5,029 nucleotides of DNA from Planctomycetota bacterium (GTDB lineage: Bacteria > Planctomycetota > Phycisphaerae > WQYP01), in assembly GCA_021838985.1 (NCBI GenBank), contig JAKCCC010000199.1, forward strand, positions 1-5,029, read 5' to 3'. The first letter of the stretch is position 1. The number at the start of each line of letters is the position of its first letter. Shown here piece after piece: positions 1 through 5,029 of this stretch. Made by a program: the position numbers and the translations under genes. Below the pieces are notes generated by a model that did not search any database, was not told the DNA's origin, and saw nothing but the letters and a program-made list of their open reading frames with translations.

Positions 1-1105
1 CAAGGGTGAACCAAAGCCAGTTCCGCTGAATCCGCGGCCAATGTTCCGGCAATAGCCGCCGGCCCGTCCGCCGCAACATCATGCCGCGGACCAGGCCTAA
101 TCCATATACGGCGACGAACACCAGCGCCGGCCGCCACCACCAACTCCGCCCATCCATCCCCGCGATGATGGCCGTCATCGCCGAAGAGAGCAGCGTAAAC
201 CCATACAACCCCACGCCGGCCAAAGCCAGCCACCACAGGCCGCCGGCGCAAACCCGCGTGATACGGTATTGGCGCACGGCGAACTCGGTTAGGCTCGCCC
301 AGCCAAACAACGCTGGCGAAGCGACCAGACATTGCGGTACGAAATGGATTTTCGCGCGCGCTTTGTGTTTCACATAGTGGGATAGCACATAGTCGTCGCT
401 TAAAGCGCCCTGCCAGCCATCGTAGACACCATACTTGAAAAAATCGCTGCGCCGAATCGCCATCGTCCCACCCCAGGCTACTGTGCGCCGATACGGTCCC
501 AGCAAGCTGCCCACCATGGCATTCATCACGCACGCCACAGCGTTCGCGGGATGTTCCGACATCGGCACATAATAGCGGTAGCCGGTGACCGCCCCAATAT
601 GGGGGCCATACGTCAGTGGTAGCGCCAAAGCGTGCAACCAGTTGGGATTCGGTTTGGCATCGGCATCCATGAAAGCCAGAATCTCGTCCTGCGCCGTGGT
701 TCGGGCGATCGCCGCCAATTGGTTGTGCACTTTCTGGCCGCGCGTTTGAGCTGGTCCGGCGGATACGACGTCCACCCGGCCCACGGGCTGCGTCGCGGCC
801 AATTTCCGCAACAACCCATAAACCGGATCAGCCGTCGATTCCACCGCGAAAATCAGGCGGTAATGCGGATAGTTCTGAGCCAGCAAGGCCTGGATGTTGG
901 TGGCGGTGTAGGCCTCCAATCCTTGGATCGGTACAATCACCGCCACGCGGGGAAACGTCTCACCCAAAGGGCGCGCGGCCACGCGCGCCATGCGCCGACC
1001 GAAAAAGTGCGCCACCCACGCCCCCCAGGCGGCGAGCACCAATTCCACCATCCACAGCCCTTCCAGCAGCAGGCCGCCATAGACGCACCAATTTCCTCTC
1101 ACCAT
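1..1105 (-). CDS. Membrane-anchored glycosyltransferase, family 2 / GT21-like (3' end off window)
   Basis: 368 residues are visible and the frame stays open to the left edge, so the C-terminus is missing. Residues 8-35 form a hydrophobic N-terminal anchor. The GT-A fold starts at VIVPIQG (56-62), followed by VESTADP (88-94, first Asp D93), GQKVHNQ (123-129), the DAD metal/nucleotide-sugar motif (147-149), WGGTMAIRR (from 211), SDDY (236-239, acidic catalytic position) and RQYRI (278-282). Two hydrophobic stretches (about 290-316 and 327-344) look like C-terminal membrane segments. The D, D, D, (Q/R)xxRW order is that of ceramide-glucosyltransferase-like enzymes, including HpnI-type hopanoid enzymes; here Trp of the last motif is Ile. 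It probably transfers a sugar from a nucleotide-sugar to a lipid or polysaccharide acceptor at the cytoplasmic membrane; the substrate is unknown. ATG at 1105 is preferred because an in-frame TAG lies at 1121-1123 and a good promoter ends at 1140. ATG at 1051 (residue 19), with AAGGG upstream, is the alternative but would cut the anchor. Confidence 0.88.
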   Translation of the reverse strand, partial: MVRGNWCVYGGLLLEGLWMVELVLAAWGAWVAHFFGRRMARVAARPLGETFPRVAVIVPIQGLEAYTATNIQALLAQNYPHYRLIFAVESTADPVYGLLRKLAATQPVGRVDVVSAGPAQTRGQKVHNQLAAIARTTAQDEILAFMDADAKPNPNWLHALALPLTYGPHIGAVTGYRYYVPMSEHPANAVACVMNAMVGSLLGPYRRTVAWGGTMAIRRSDFFKYGVYDGWQGALSDDYVLSHYVKHKARAKIHFVPQCLVASPALFGWASLTEFAVRQYRITRVCAGGLWWLALAGVGLYGFTLLSSAMTAIIAGMDGRSWWWRPALVFVAVYGLGLVRGMMLRRTGRRLLPEHWPRIQRNWLWFTL

Positions 1106-1139
1106 CGACGAATCACATCCCTACACGCTACGGGCATCT

Positions 1140-1168
1140 CTTATAGGGGGGCGCGATCCCGGTGTCCA
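1140..1168 (-). promoter_or_regulatory. Sigma-70-like promoter for the glycosyltransferase
   Basis: On the minus strand, TGGACA (1163-1168, 5 of 6 matches to TTGACA) is followed after exactly 17 bp by TATAAG (1140-1145, 5 of 6 matches to TATAAT). The predicted transcript start near 1133 gives a leader of about 28 nt before ATG 1105. An AGGGA about a dozen bases upstream of that ATG is only a weak ribosome-binding site. Seen by eye; not tested. Confidence 0.6.
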
Positions 1169-1256
1169 TCGCCTGGTTCAACAACAGCCCCGCCCACTGG
1201 CGGACCGAACGGCTTGGCAGCGGAGGCCAGGGTTGGACGCCGCTCTGGCTTTGCCA

Positions 1257-1267
1257 GCCATGATGGC
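1257..1267. promoter_or_regulatory. Small palindrome, possible operator upstream of desaturase promoter
   Basis: GCCATGATGGC is a perfect palindrome with 5-bp arms around a central G. It lies 9 bp upstream of the proposed desaturase -35 box. A perfect 5-bp hairpin (CTGGC-TTT-GCCAG, 1245-1257) abuts it. The position suits an activator or repressor site, but palindromes this short occur by chance. The 1106-1368 gap holds no gene that I can support. Confidence 0.2.
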
Positions 1268-1276
1268 CACGCCCGC

Positions 1277-1306
1277 TTGACTGTGCCGCGTCCGGCATCC
1301 TACGAT
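1277..1306 (+). promoter_or_regulatory. Sigma-70-like promoter for the desaturase
   Basis: TTGACT (1277-1282, 5 of 6) and TACGAT (1301-1306, 4 of 6) are separated by 18 bp. Transcription would begin near 1313, giving a leader of about 56 nt to ATG 1369. With the minus-strand promoter at 1140-1168, the two transcripts diverge from the same 263-bp gap, with no overlap of core elements. Confidence 0.55.
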
Positions 1307-1368
1307 TCTATCATGCCTGCAGAGATAATTGCGGCTTTCAATTTTGGATTACGAGAAGCACCTGGCCG

Positions 1369-2412
1369 ATGAAGACACCGCAGCAGGAAGTGGAATCCAA
1401 GCCTGGGCGCATTACCTGGTACCGCTCACCGGTCAGTCGCGAAGACTTGGCCCGATTGAACCGCCGCAGTGACTGGAAAGGGCTTTTCCAGACGGGAGGG
1501 TATCTGGGCGTGTTGGCCGTCACCGGCTCCGCTGCTTACTTCTCCGTCGGCCGCATGCCGTGGCCCATCGTGCTGTTATTATTCTTCCTGCACGGCACCT
1601 GTTGGGCTTTCCTGCTTAATGGTTTCCACGAATTGGTGCACGATTCGGTTTTTAAAACCCGTGCGCTGAACCGCTTTTTTCTCCGCGTTTTCAGTTTTCT
1701 GGGTTGGCTGAATCCCCACCTTTTCTGGGCCAGCCACATGGAGCACCACAAGTACACGCTGCATCCACCGGACGATCTGGAAGTGGTTTTGCCGATGAAA
1801 TTAACGCTGGCCGGCTTTCTGGAAAATGCGTTGATCAGCCCGCGGGGATTTTACTTTACACTTAAGAACACCATCCGGTTGGCGCGGGGCCAATTGAAGG
1901 GCGAATGGGAAAACGCCCTGTTTCCGGAATCAGAGCCGGCCCGCCGGCGGCAGTTGTTCAACTGGGCCCGCCTGGTGCTGGCGGGCCAACTGAGCATCGT
2001 GGTCGTCTCACTGGTGATGGGCTGGTGGTTGCTGCCGGTGGTGATCACCCTGGCGCCCTTCTACGGCGGCTGGTTGCTGTATCTTTGCAACAACACGCAA
2101 CACGCCGGCTTGCAGGATAACGTGCCGGACTTCCGGCTCTGCTGCCGGACCATCATTCTTAGTCCAGTGGTGCGCTTTCTCTACTGGCATATGAACTACC
2201 ATACGGAGCACCACATGTACGCCGCCGTGCCATGCTACAATCTAGGCCGGCTGCACCGCCTGATTAAAGCCGACCTGCCGCCGTGCCCGCACGGCCTGTA
2301 CGCCACATGGAAGCAACTCATTCCGATTCTGCGGCGCCAGAAACGGGAGCCGAAATACCAATACGCCTCGCCGTTGCCCAGCGCCGCGCAAAGGCGGATG
2401 CAGGGGGCGTGA
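1369..2412 (+). CDS. Membrane fatty acid desaturase family protein
   Basis: Complete 347-residue di-iron membrane desaturase/hydroxylase-type protein. The three histidine boxes are HELVH (87-91), HMEHH (123-127) and HTEHH (278-282); an extra His in NNTQH (H245) is likely a further metal ligand, as in related families. Hydrophobic segments lie at about 43-61, 64-83, 202-222 and 223-240, and the histidine boxes would face the cytoplasm. The family uses O2 and an electron donor to introduce a double bond (or a hydroxyl) into acyl chains. No cytochrome b5 or ferredoxin domain is fused, so electrons must come from a separate partner. Substrate and regiospecificity cannot be read from the sequence; a MocD-like or other hydrocarbon-oxidising member is an alternative. 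ATG 1369 is the natural start, with a weak GAGAAG site 10 nt upstream. It is a single-gene unit, divergent from the glycosyltransferase and convergent with gpsA. Confidence 0.9.
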   Translation: MKTPQQEVESKPGRITWYRSPVSREDLARLNRRSDWKGLFQTGGYLGVLAVTGSAAYFSVGRMPWPIVLLLFFLHGTCWAFLLNGFHELVHDSVFKTRALNRFFLRVFSFLGWLNPHLFWASHMEHHKYTLHPPDDLEVVLPMKLTLAGFLENALISPRGFYFTLKNTIRLARGQLKGEWENALFPESEPARRRQLFNWARLVLAGQLSIVVVSLVMGWWLLPVVITLAPFYGGWLLYLCNNTQHAGLQDNVPDFRLCCRTIILSPVVRFLYWHMNYHTEHHMYAAVPCYNLGRLHRLIKADLPPCPHGLYATWKQLIPILRRQKREPKYQYASPLPSAAQRRMQGA

Positions 2413-2425
2413 CAATCTCTTGTGT

Positions 2426-2463
2426 AGGGCCGACCACCACTGCGGACGTCTGGCCGGCCCTTT
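2426..2463 (+). terminator. Imperfect hairpin terminator after the desaturase
   Basis: AGGGCCG (2426-2432) pairs perfectly with CGGCCCT (2455-2461). After an A-C mismatch, CCA/TGG adds three inner pairs. The hairpin starts 13 nt after the desaturase stop and is followed by only a short T run (TTTAAC). It could terminate the plus-strand transcript, but the T tract is weak and it may instead be the first unit of the hairpin chain described separately. Confidence 0.4.
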
Positions 2464-2657
2464 AACGCCACGGAACCCGGCAAGTCGCCGCCAGGAAATG
2501 CTCCAGGCGGCTCGACCAAGTCTGCCCGCCGATTGACGGGGCCAGTGGGCGGGCGTTACCGAGGCGCCGGGCGCGGCGCCCCTCCCAAGTGGGAACGTGG
2601 AAGGAATCGTTGGATTGTCGGCGGTGCTCCGCCCCCCCCTTCGGCCGCAGGTCGAAG
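2426..2657. repeat. Chain of six hairpins in the convergent gap; possible dispersed intergenic element
   Basis: The gap 2413-2719 has no credible gene but holds consecutive inverted repeats: AGGGCCG/CGGCCCT (2426-2461); GCCGCC/GGCGGC with inner GGA/TCC and outer GTC/GAC (2484-2516); GCCCGCC/GGCGGGC (2524-2554); GGCGCC/GGCGCC (2563-2580, extendable by GA/TC past a CC bulge to 2561-2584); GGCGG/CCGCC with a TGCT loop (2620-2633); CTTCGGCC/GGTCGAAG with one G-T pair and a GCA loop (2639-2657). A run of eight Cs lies at 2632-2639. The series could serve as a bidirectional terminator, a REP/BIME-like palindromic repeat, or a structured RNA. High GC makes some short stems expected by chance; the 7-8 bp ones are less so. 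Confidence 0.4.
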
Positions 2658-2719
2658 ATCCGCCCCGGTGGACATCACCCAAAATGCTGTAGCTGGTCCG
2701 CCAGATTGCCACGCCCGAT

Positions 2720-3751
2720 TCACACGCACCGGTCGCGCTCATGACGGGGTTGACGGCTCATCAGGTCGGCAATGCCTTCGCGCGGCTTTTTGCCCTCAAA
2801 CAGCACCGCGTGAAGGCACTCGGTAATGGGCATTTCAACGCGTTGCCGCCGCGCCAGATCCATCACGCTTTTCGTGGTCGGAAGACCTTCCACCACCCCG
2901 GTCATACCCTGCAGCGCCGCCGACGGCGATAAACCGCGGCCAATATGCTCACCCAACGTGCGATTGCGTCCCTGCGCGGCAAAGCAGGTGGTGACCAGAT
3001 CGCCCAGGCCGGCCAGGCCGCTGAAGGTTTCAACCTGCGCGCCCAGCAGCACGCCTAAGCGCGTAATTTCCACCAGACCCCGCGTGAGCAGCGCCGCTTT
3101 GGCATTGGTGCCGGCTTGCAGGCCGTCCAGGATCCCGGCGGCAATGGCCACCACGTTTTTCATCGCCGCCGCCAGTTCCACGCCGCGTAAATCCGCATTG
3201 CGATAGATCCGCAGATAAGTGGTGGTAAACATGGTTTGAATAAGGGCGGTGAGCGTTTCATCGGTCGATGCCGCCACCAAGGTGGTAGGCAGGACGCAGG
3301 CCAGTTCTCCGGCGATGCAAGGTCCGGAGATGGCGACTACCGGCCGGGCCCCGAGAACTTCGGTGATAATCTCGGTGGGGCGTAACAGCGTCTGGTTTTC
3401 GATGCCTTTGGCGACACTGGCGATGGGCACATCGGCGGGGATCACCGCCCGGAACTGCCCCATGACCGCGCGGATGTGCTGGGCGGGTACGGCGCAGATA
3501 ATCAGGCCGCACTGGCGCAGCGCCGTCTCCGCGGAGGTAGTCAATTCAATGGATTCGGGCAGATGTAAGCCGGGCAGATAGCGAAGGTTTTCGCGCTGCG
3601 CGGCAAGGGCGGCGATATGTTCGGGGCGTCGTCCCCACAGGCGCACACGATAGCTCCCTTGGGCCAGAATCGTAGCGCAAAGCGTGCCCATGGCGCCGGT
3701 GCCCATCACGCAAGTAACCCTAGCGTGCCCTAAAGGGAGCGTGGAATGCAT
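2720..3751 (-). CDS. gpsA: Glycerol-3-phosphate dehydrogenase [NAD(P)+]
   Basis: Complete 343-residue cytoplasmic enzyme that reduces dihydroxyacetone phosphate to sn-glycerol-3-phosphate, the backbone of membrane phospholipids. The N-terminal Rossmann domain begins RVTCVMGTGAMG, with the GxGxxG loop at 17-22. It continues with VAKGIE (K115) and ISGPCIAGE (141-149), a GPxxAxE-type motif. The C-terminal helical domain has ELAAAMKNV with the catalytic Lys K198, GLAGLGDL (D251), the substrate-phosphate motif GRNR (261-264), and VEGLPTTKSV. Length is normal for the family, with about ten basic/polar residues past the usual end. ATG 3751 is chosen because the next Met (residue 16) would remove the first beta strand of the NAD fold. 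No Shine-Dalgarno site is evident; a TATAAA hexamer ends 6 nt before ATG. It lies 18 nt downstream of the deacetylase, probably in the same operon. Confidence 0.96.
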   Translation of the reverse strand: MHSTLPLGHARVTCVMGTGAMGTLCATILAQGSYRVRLWGRRPEHIAALAAQRENLRYLPGLHLPESIELTTSAETALRQCGLIICAVPAQHIRAVMGQFRAVIPADVPIASVAKGIENQTLLRPTEIITEVLGARPVVAISGPCIAGELACVLPTTLVAASTDETLTALIQTMFTTTYLRIYRNADLRGVELAAAMKNVVAIAAGILDGLQAGTNAKAALLTRGLVEITRLGVLLGAQVETFSGLAGLGDLVTTCFAAQGRNRTLGEHIGRGLSPSAALQGMTGVVEGLPTTKSVMDLARRQRVEMPITECLHAVLFEGKKPREGIADLMSRQPRHERDRCV

Positions 3752-3757
3752 CGCCCA

Positions 3758-3787
3758 TTTATACCCGCGTTATCCGTACACCGCCAA
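3758..3787 (-). promoter_or_regulatory. Possible internal leaderless promoter for gpsA
   Basis: On the minus strand TATAAA (3758-3763, 5 of 6 to TATAAT) is followed by 6 nt (TGGGCG) and then the gpsA ATG, so transcription would start at the A of ATG. A weak -35, TTGGCG (3782-3787, 4 of 6), lies 18 bp upstream, inside the end of the deacetylase gene. The lack of a clear ribosome-binding site at gpsA fits a leaderless message, but the hexamer could be chance in a short AT-richer spacer. Confidence 0.35.
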
Positions 3788-4504
3788 GGGCAGGTTGCCT
3801 TCCAGGGCTACGCAACGCCAGCCGCGGCGATGGATGGCTTCGATGATCCGCGGAAGCGCCTGGACCGTGCGTTCCTGCGAAGAGGCCTGACGGGCTGGCT
3901 CCAGGCCGTCGTGCAGAGTCACAATATCGCCACCGCGAAGCTGACTGGTGATCATTCGTACGATCGTTTCGGGCGACCAGTTCAGCGTGTCCCAACCCCG
4001 GACGCGCCACGCGAGATAGTGCAAACCGGCGTGCCTTACCGCGCGGGACTGCGGCCATGTTTTAAAGCCCATGGGGGCGCGGAACAGCGCCGGTTTCTTT
4101 CCGGTTGTGTCCACCATCACGCGGCTGGTCCATTCCAGCTGGTCAGTCCAATACGCCCGCGATCTCCAGATCCCATGATGGTCATGATCCCAGCTATGGT
4201 TCGCAACCGTGTGGCCCTCGGCCACGATGCGCGCGGCCAGGGCCGGATGGCGAAGCACGTTGCGACCAATAAGGCAGAACGACGCTTTGGCATGATGCTT
4301 CGCCAGGATCTCCAGAATCAGAGGAGTGAAAACGGGCGAAGGTCCGTCATCAAAGGTCAGGGCCACAGCGCGATGGTCGGAGAGCCGCCGGATGACCGGG
4401 GCGAAAACCTGACTGCCTGAATAAAAAACGCTGTACGCCAGCAGAGTTGCGGCCCCGCCCGCCGCTAGCGCCGCGCCCGTTCCAACACCAGACGTAGATA
4501 GCAT
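3770..4504 (-). CDS. Membrane-anchored polysaccharide deacetylase (NodB / CE4 family)
   Basis: Complete 244-residue metal-dependent deacetylase that would remove N- or O-acetyl groups from a cell-surface polysaccharide such as peptidoglycan or an exopolysaccharide. The small, glycine/alanine-rich N-terminus has one hydrophobic stretch (about 9-30), a signal anchor that would place the catalytic domain outside the cytoplasmic membrane. All five CE4 motifs are visible: TFDDGP (50-55; catalytic base D52, metal ligand D53), HSWDH (103-107; metal ligands H103 and H107), FRAPMG (141-146), RGWDTLNW (169-176), and IVTLHDG (194-200; H198). Ala replaces the more usual second Pro in motif 3, a common variant. 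Only the catalytic domain is present, with no binding modules. ATG 4504 has no good ribosome-binding site, but a promoter ends 6 nt before it. gpsA follows after 18 nt. Confidence 0.93.
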   Translation of the reverse strand: MLSTSGVGTGAALAAGGAATLLAYSVFYSGSQVFAPVIRRLSDHRAVALTFDDGPSPVFTPLILEILAKHHAKASFCLIGRNVLRHPALAARIVAEGHTVANHSWDHDHHGIWRSRAYWTDQLEWTSRVMVDTTGKKPALFRAPMGFKTWPQSRAVRHAGLHYLAWRVRGWDTLNWSPETIVRMITSQLRGGDIVTLHDGLEPARQASSQERTVQALPRIIEAIHRRGWRCVALEGNLPLAVYG

Positions 4505-4510
4505 CCCGCT

Positions 4511-4539
4511 TTTCTAGCCGCCGGACGGGTTTTTGTCCA
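4511..4539 (-). promoter_or_regulatory. Promoter for deacetylase-gpsA, leaderless geometry
   Basis: On the minus strand TGGACA (4534-4539, 5 of 6 to TTGACA) and TAGAAA (4511-4516, 4 of 6 to TATAAT) are separated by exactly 17 bp. Only 6 nt (AGCGGG) lie between the -10 and the deacetylase ATG, so the predicted first transcribed base is the A of ATG. The -35 hexamer is identical to that of the glycosyltransferase promoter at 1163-1168. It argues that the deacetylase can be transcribed separately from cobM. Confidence 0.45.
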
Positions 4540-4609
4540 GCTTATCCAAAGTGCATCTGTGGCGAGCAGGAGGCCGATGATTTATTCCCGTACCATCGCC
4601 TCCACGTTT

Positions 4610-4626
4610 CTTCGCGCGACGCGAAG
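4610..4626. other. Perfect hairpin between cobM and deacetylase
   Basis: CTTCGCG (4610-4616), a 3-nt CGA loop and CGCGAAG (4620-4626) form a perfect 7-bp stem about 60 nt beyond the cobM stop. No T run follows on the minus strand, so it is not a textbook terminator; it may be a factor-dependent terminator or an mRNA-stability structure. Confidence 0.35.
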
Positions 4627-4630
4627 AGGG

Positions 4631-4659
4631 GGTTCGGCACAAAGATTCCGAGGTTCGGC
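4631..4659. repeat. Direct repeat GGTTCGGC x2
   Basis: GGTTCGGC occurs at 4631-4638 and 4652-4659, 21 bp apart start to start (two helical turns), about 90-120 bp upstream of the deacetylase -35. Such spacing suits a regulator bound to one face of DNA, but two 8-mers in GC-rich DNA could be chance. Confidence 0.2.
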
Positions 4660-4669
4660 GGAGTGTCAC

Positions 4670-4687
4670 CCCCGGCAGAGCCGAGGG
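4670..4687 (-). terminator. Hairpin directly after the cobM stop
   Basis: Read on the minus strand, CCC-T-CGGC, a TCT loop, then GCCG and GGG form a 7-bp stem with one bulged T, starting on the base after the TAG stop. There is no T tract, so intrinsic termination is doubtful; with the hairpin at 4610-4626 it may mark the transcript end. Confidence 0.25.
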
Positions 4688-5029
4688 CTACATCTTGGGT
4701 TGCGGGCCAGCGCGGATCTCGTCCCGAGGCCACGGGCCTCCCCAGCGCCGGCGGCCCGCGCCGGGGTCGGCCGATCCAGGCCCGGCTTCAGCGCGCCGGG
4801 GTTTGGCCTTGCGGAAACCGTGCGTGAAATCCGCGGCATAGAGGCGCGATTCGGCGAATTCCGTCGCCGTCAGAACCCGGCCGATAATGATAATCGACTG
4901 GCTGGTAATGCCGGCGGCCCGCACCTTGGCGTGGATATCCGCCAGTCTTCCCGTGATGATTTTTTGATCCGGCCAGGAGGCGCGATGCACCACCGCCGCC
5001 GGGCAATCTTCGCCGTACGACGCGGCCAG
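4688..5029 (-). CDS. cobM: Precorrin-4 C11-methyltransferase, C-terminal part (5' end off window)
   Basis: The 114 C-terminal residues of a tetrapyrrole methyltransferase of cobalamin synthesis; the start lies beyond the right edge. The CobM/CbiF signature at the C-terminal end of the fold is clear: YGEDCPAAVVHRASWPDQ, a KIITGRLADIHAKVRAAGI segment, then SIIIIGRVL, SRLYAADFTHGFR. CobM uses S-adenosylmethionine to methylate C11 of precorrin-4 in the aerobic cytoplasmic pathway; CbiF does the same on cobalt-precorrin-4 in the anaerobic pathway, and this fragment cannot separate the two. After the usual end (FRKAK) there is a tail of roughly 35 residues rich in Pro, Gly, Arg and Ala, longer than I expect for this family and probably disordered. 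No other cobalamin gene follows in this direction, so cobM may be the last gene of a cobalamin operon lying to the right. Confidence 0.88.
   Translation of the reverse strand: MAASYGEDCPAAVVHRASWPDQKIITGRLADIHAKVRAAGITSQSIIIIGRVLTATEFAESRLYAADFTHGFRKAKPRRAEAGPGSADPGAGRRRWGGPWPRDEIRAGPQPKM

Noticed and set aside
632..1372. 246-residue open frame on the plus strand
   Set aside because: It lies mostly opposite the glycosyltransferase, whose frame carries all family motifs; its translation is Arg/His/Pro-rich with no domain and it crosses both promoters.
2690..2710. Intrinsic terminator for gpsA (CTGG/CCAG hairpin with a TTTT on the minus strand)
   Set aside because: The stem is only 4 bp and the T run lies about 8 nt beyond it; too weak to call.
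2242..2742. 166-residue open frame on the minus strand through the convergent gap
   Set aside because: It overlaps the 3' ends of both the desaturase and gpsA, is Arg/Gly/Ser-rich with no motif, and is explained by high GC and the hairpin chain. If the gap proves to be a repeat, this frame will recur as a spurious gene.
3746..4420. 224-residue open frame on the plus strand
   Set aside because: It is the antisense shadow of the deacetylase, which has all five CE4 motifs.
4585..4602. Tiny minus-strand ORF after a strong GGAGG
   Set aside because: The ATG is only 2 nt from GGAGG and encodes four codons (MVRE) before a stop; the spacing is too short and no attenuator-like alternative pairing was evident.
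4505..4687. Cobalamin riboswitch near the cobM gene
   Set aside because: The gap is downstream of cobM, not upstream, and I could not find a B12-box-like conserved core in it.
4542..4733. 63-residue minus-strand frame between cobM and the deacetylase
   Set aside because: It overlaps the cobM tail in another frame, has no recognisable motif, and runs over the hairpin at 4610-4626 and the deacetylase -35 region.

Overview
The window looks like ordinary bacterial chromosome: GC-rich DNA, tightly packed genes on both strands, and no phage, transposase, CRISPR or RNA gene that I can see. The GpsA-type protein has features I associate with the Planctomycetota/Verrucomicrobiota (PVC) branch of that family (a GAMG-type Rossmann loop, a VAKGIENQTLLRP segment, and a long ETFSGLAGLGDLVTT block). 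A PVC member, perhaps a planctomycete, is therefore my best guess. This is recall of family patterns, not a search, and confidence is low to moderate.

Layout from left to right. Positions 1-1105, minus strand: a membrane-anchored family 2/21-like glycosyltransferase, cut off at the left edge. Positions 1106-1368: a divergent promoter region with a convincing sigma-70-like promoter on each strand. Positions 1369-2412, plus strand: a complete three-histidine-box membrane fatty acid desaturase. Positions 2413-2719: a gene-free convergent gap holding a chain of six hairpins. Positions 2720-3751, minus: gpsA, NAD(P)+-dependent glycerol-3-phosphate dehydrogenase. Positions 3770-4504, minus: a membrane-anchored polysaccharide deacetylase just upstream of gpsA. 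Positions 4505-4687: a short gap with hairpins and the deacetylase promoter. Positions 4688-5029, minus: the C-terminal part of a CobM-type precorrin-4 C11-methyltransferase, cut off at the right edge.

Function. Apart from cobM, the genes share an envelope and lipid theme: acyl-chain desaturation, the glycerol-3-phosphate backbone of phospholipids, lipid or polysaccharide glycosylation, and polysaccharide deacetylation. Deacetylase and gpsA lie 18 nt apart and are probably co-transcribed. The glycosyltransferase and desaturase share only a divergent promoter region.

I see no clearly new biological system. The observations most worth a second look are the hairpin chain at 2426-2657, which could be a dispersed intergenic repeat, and the matching leaderless-type promoter geometry in front of both the deacetylase and gpsA (a -10-like hexamer ending exactly 6 nt before ATG).
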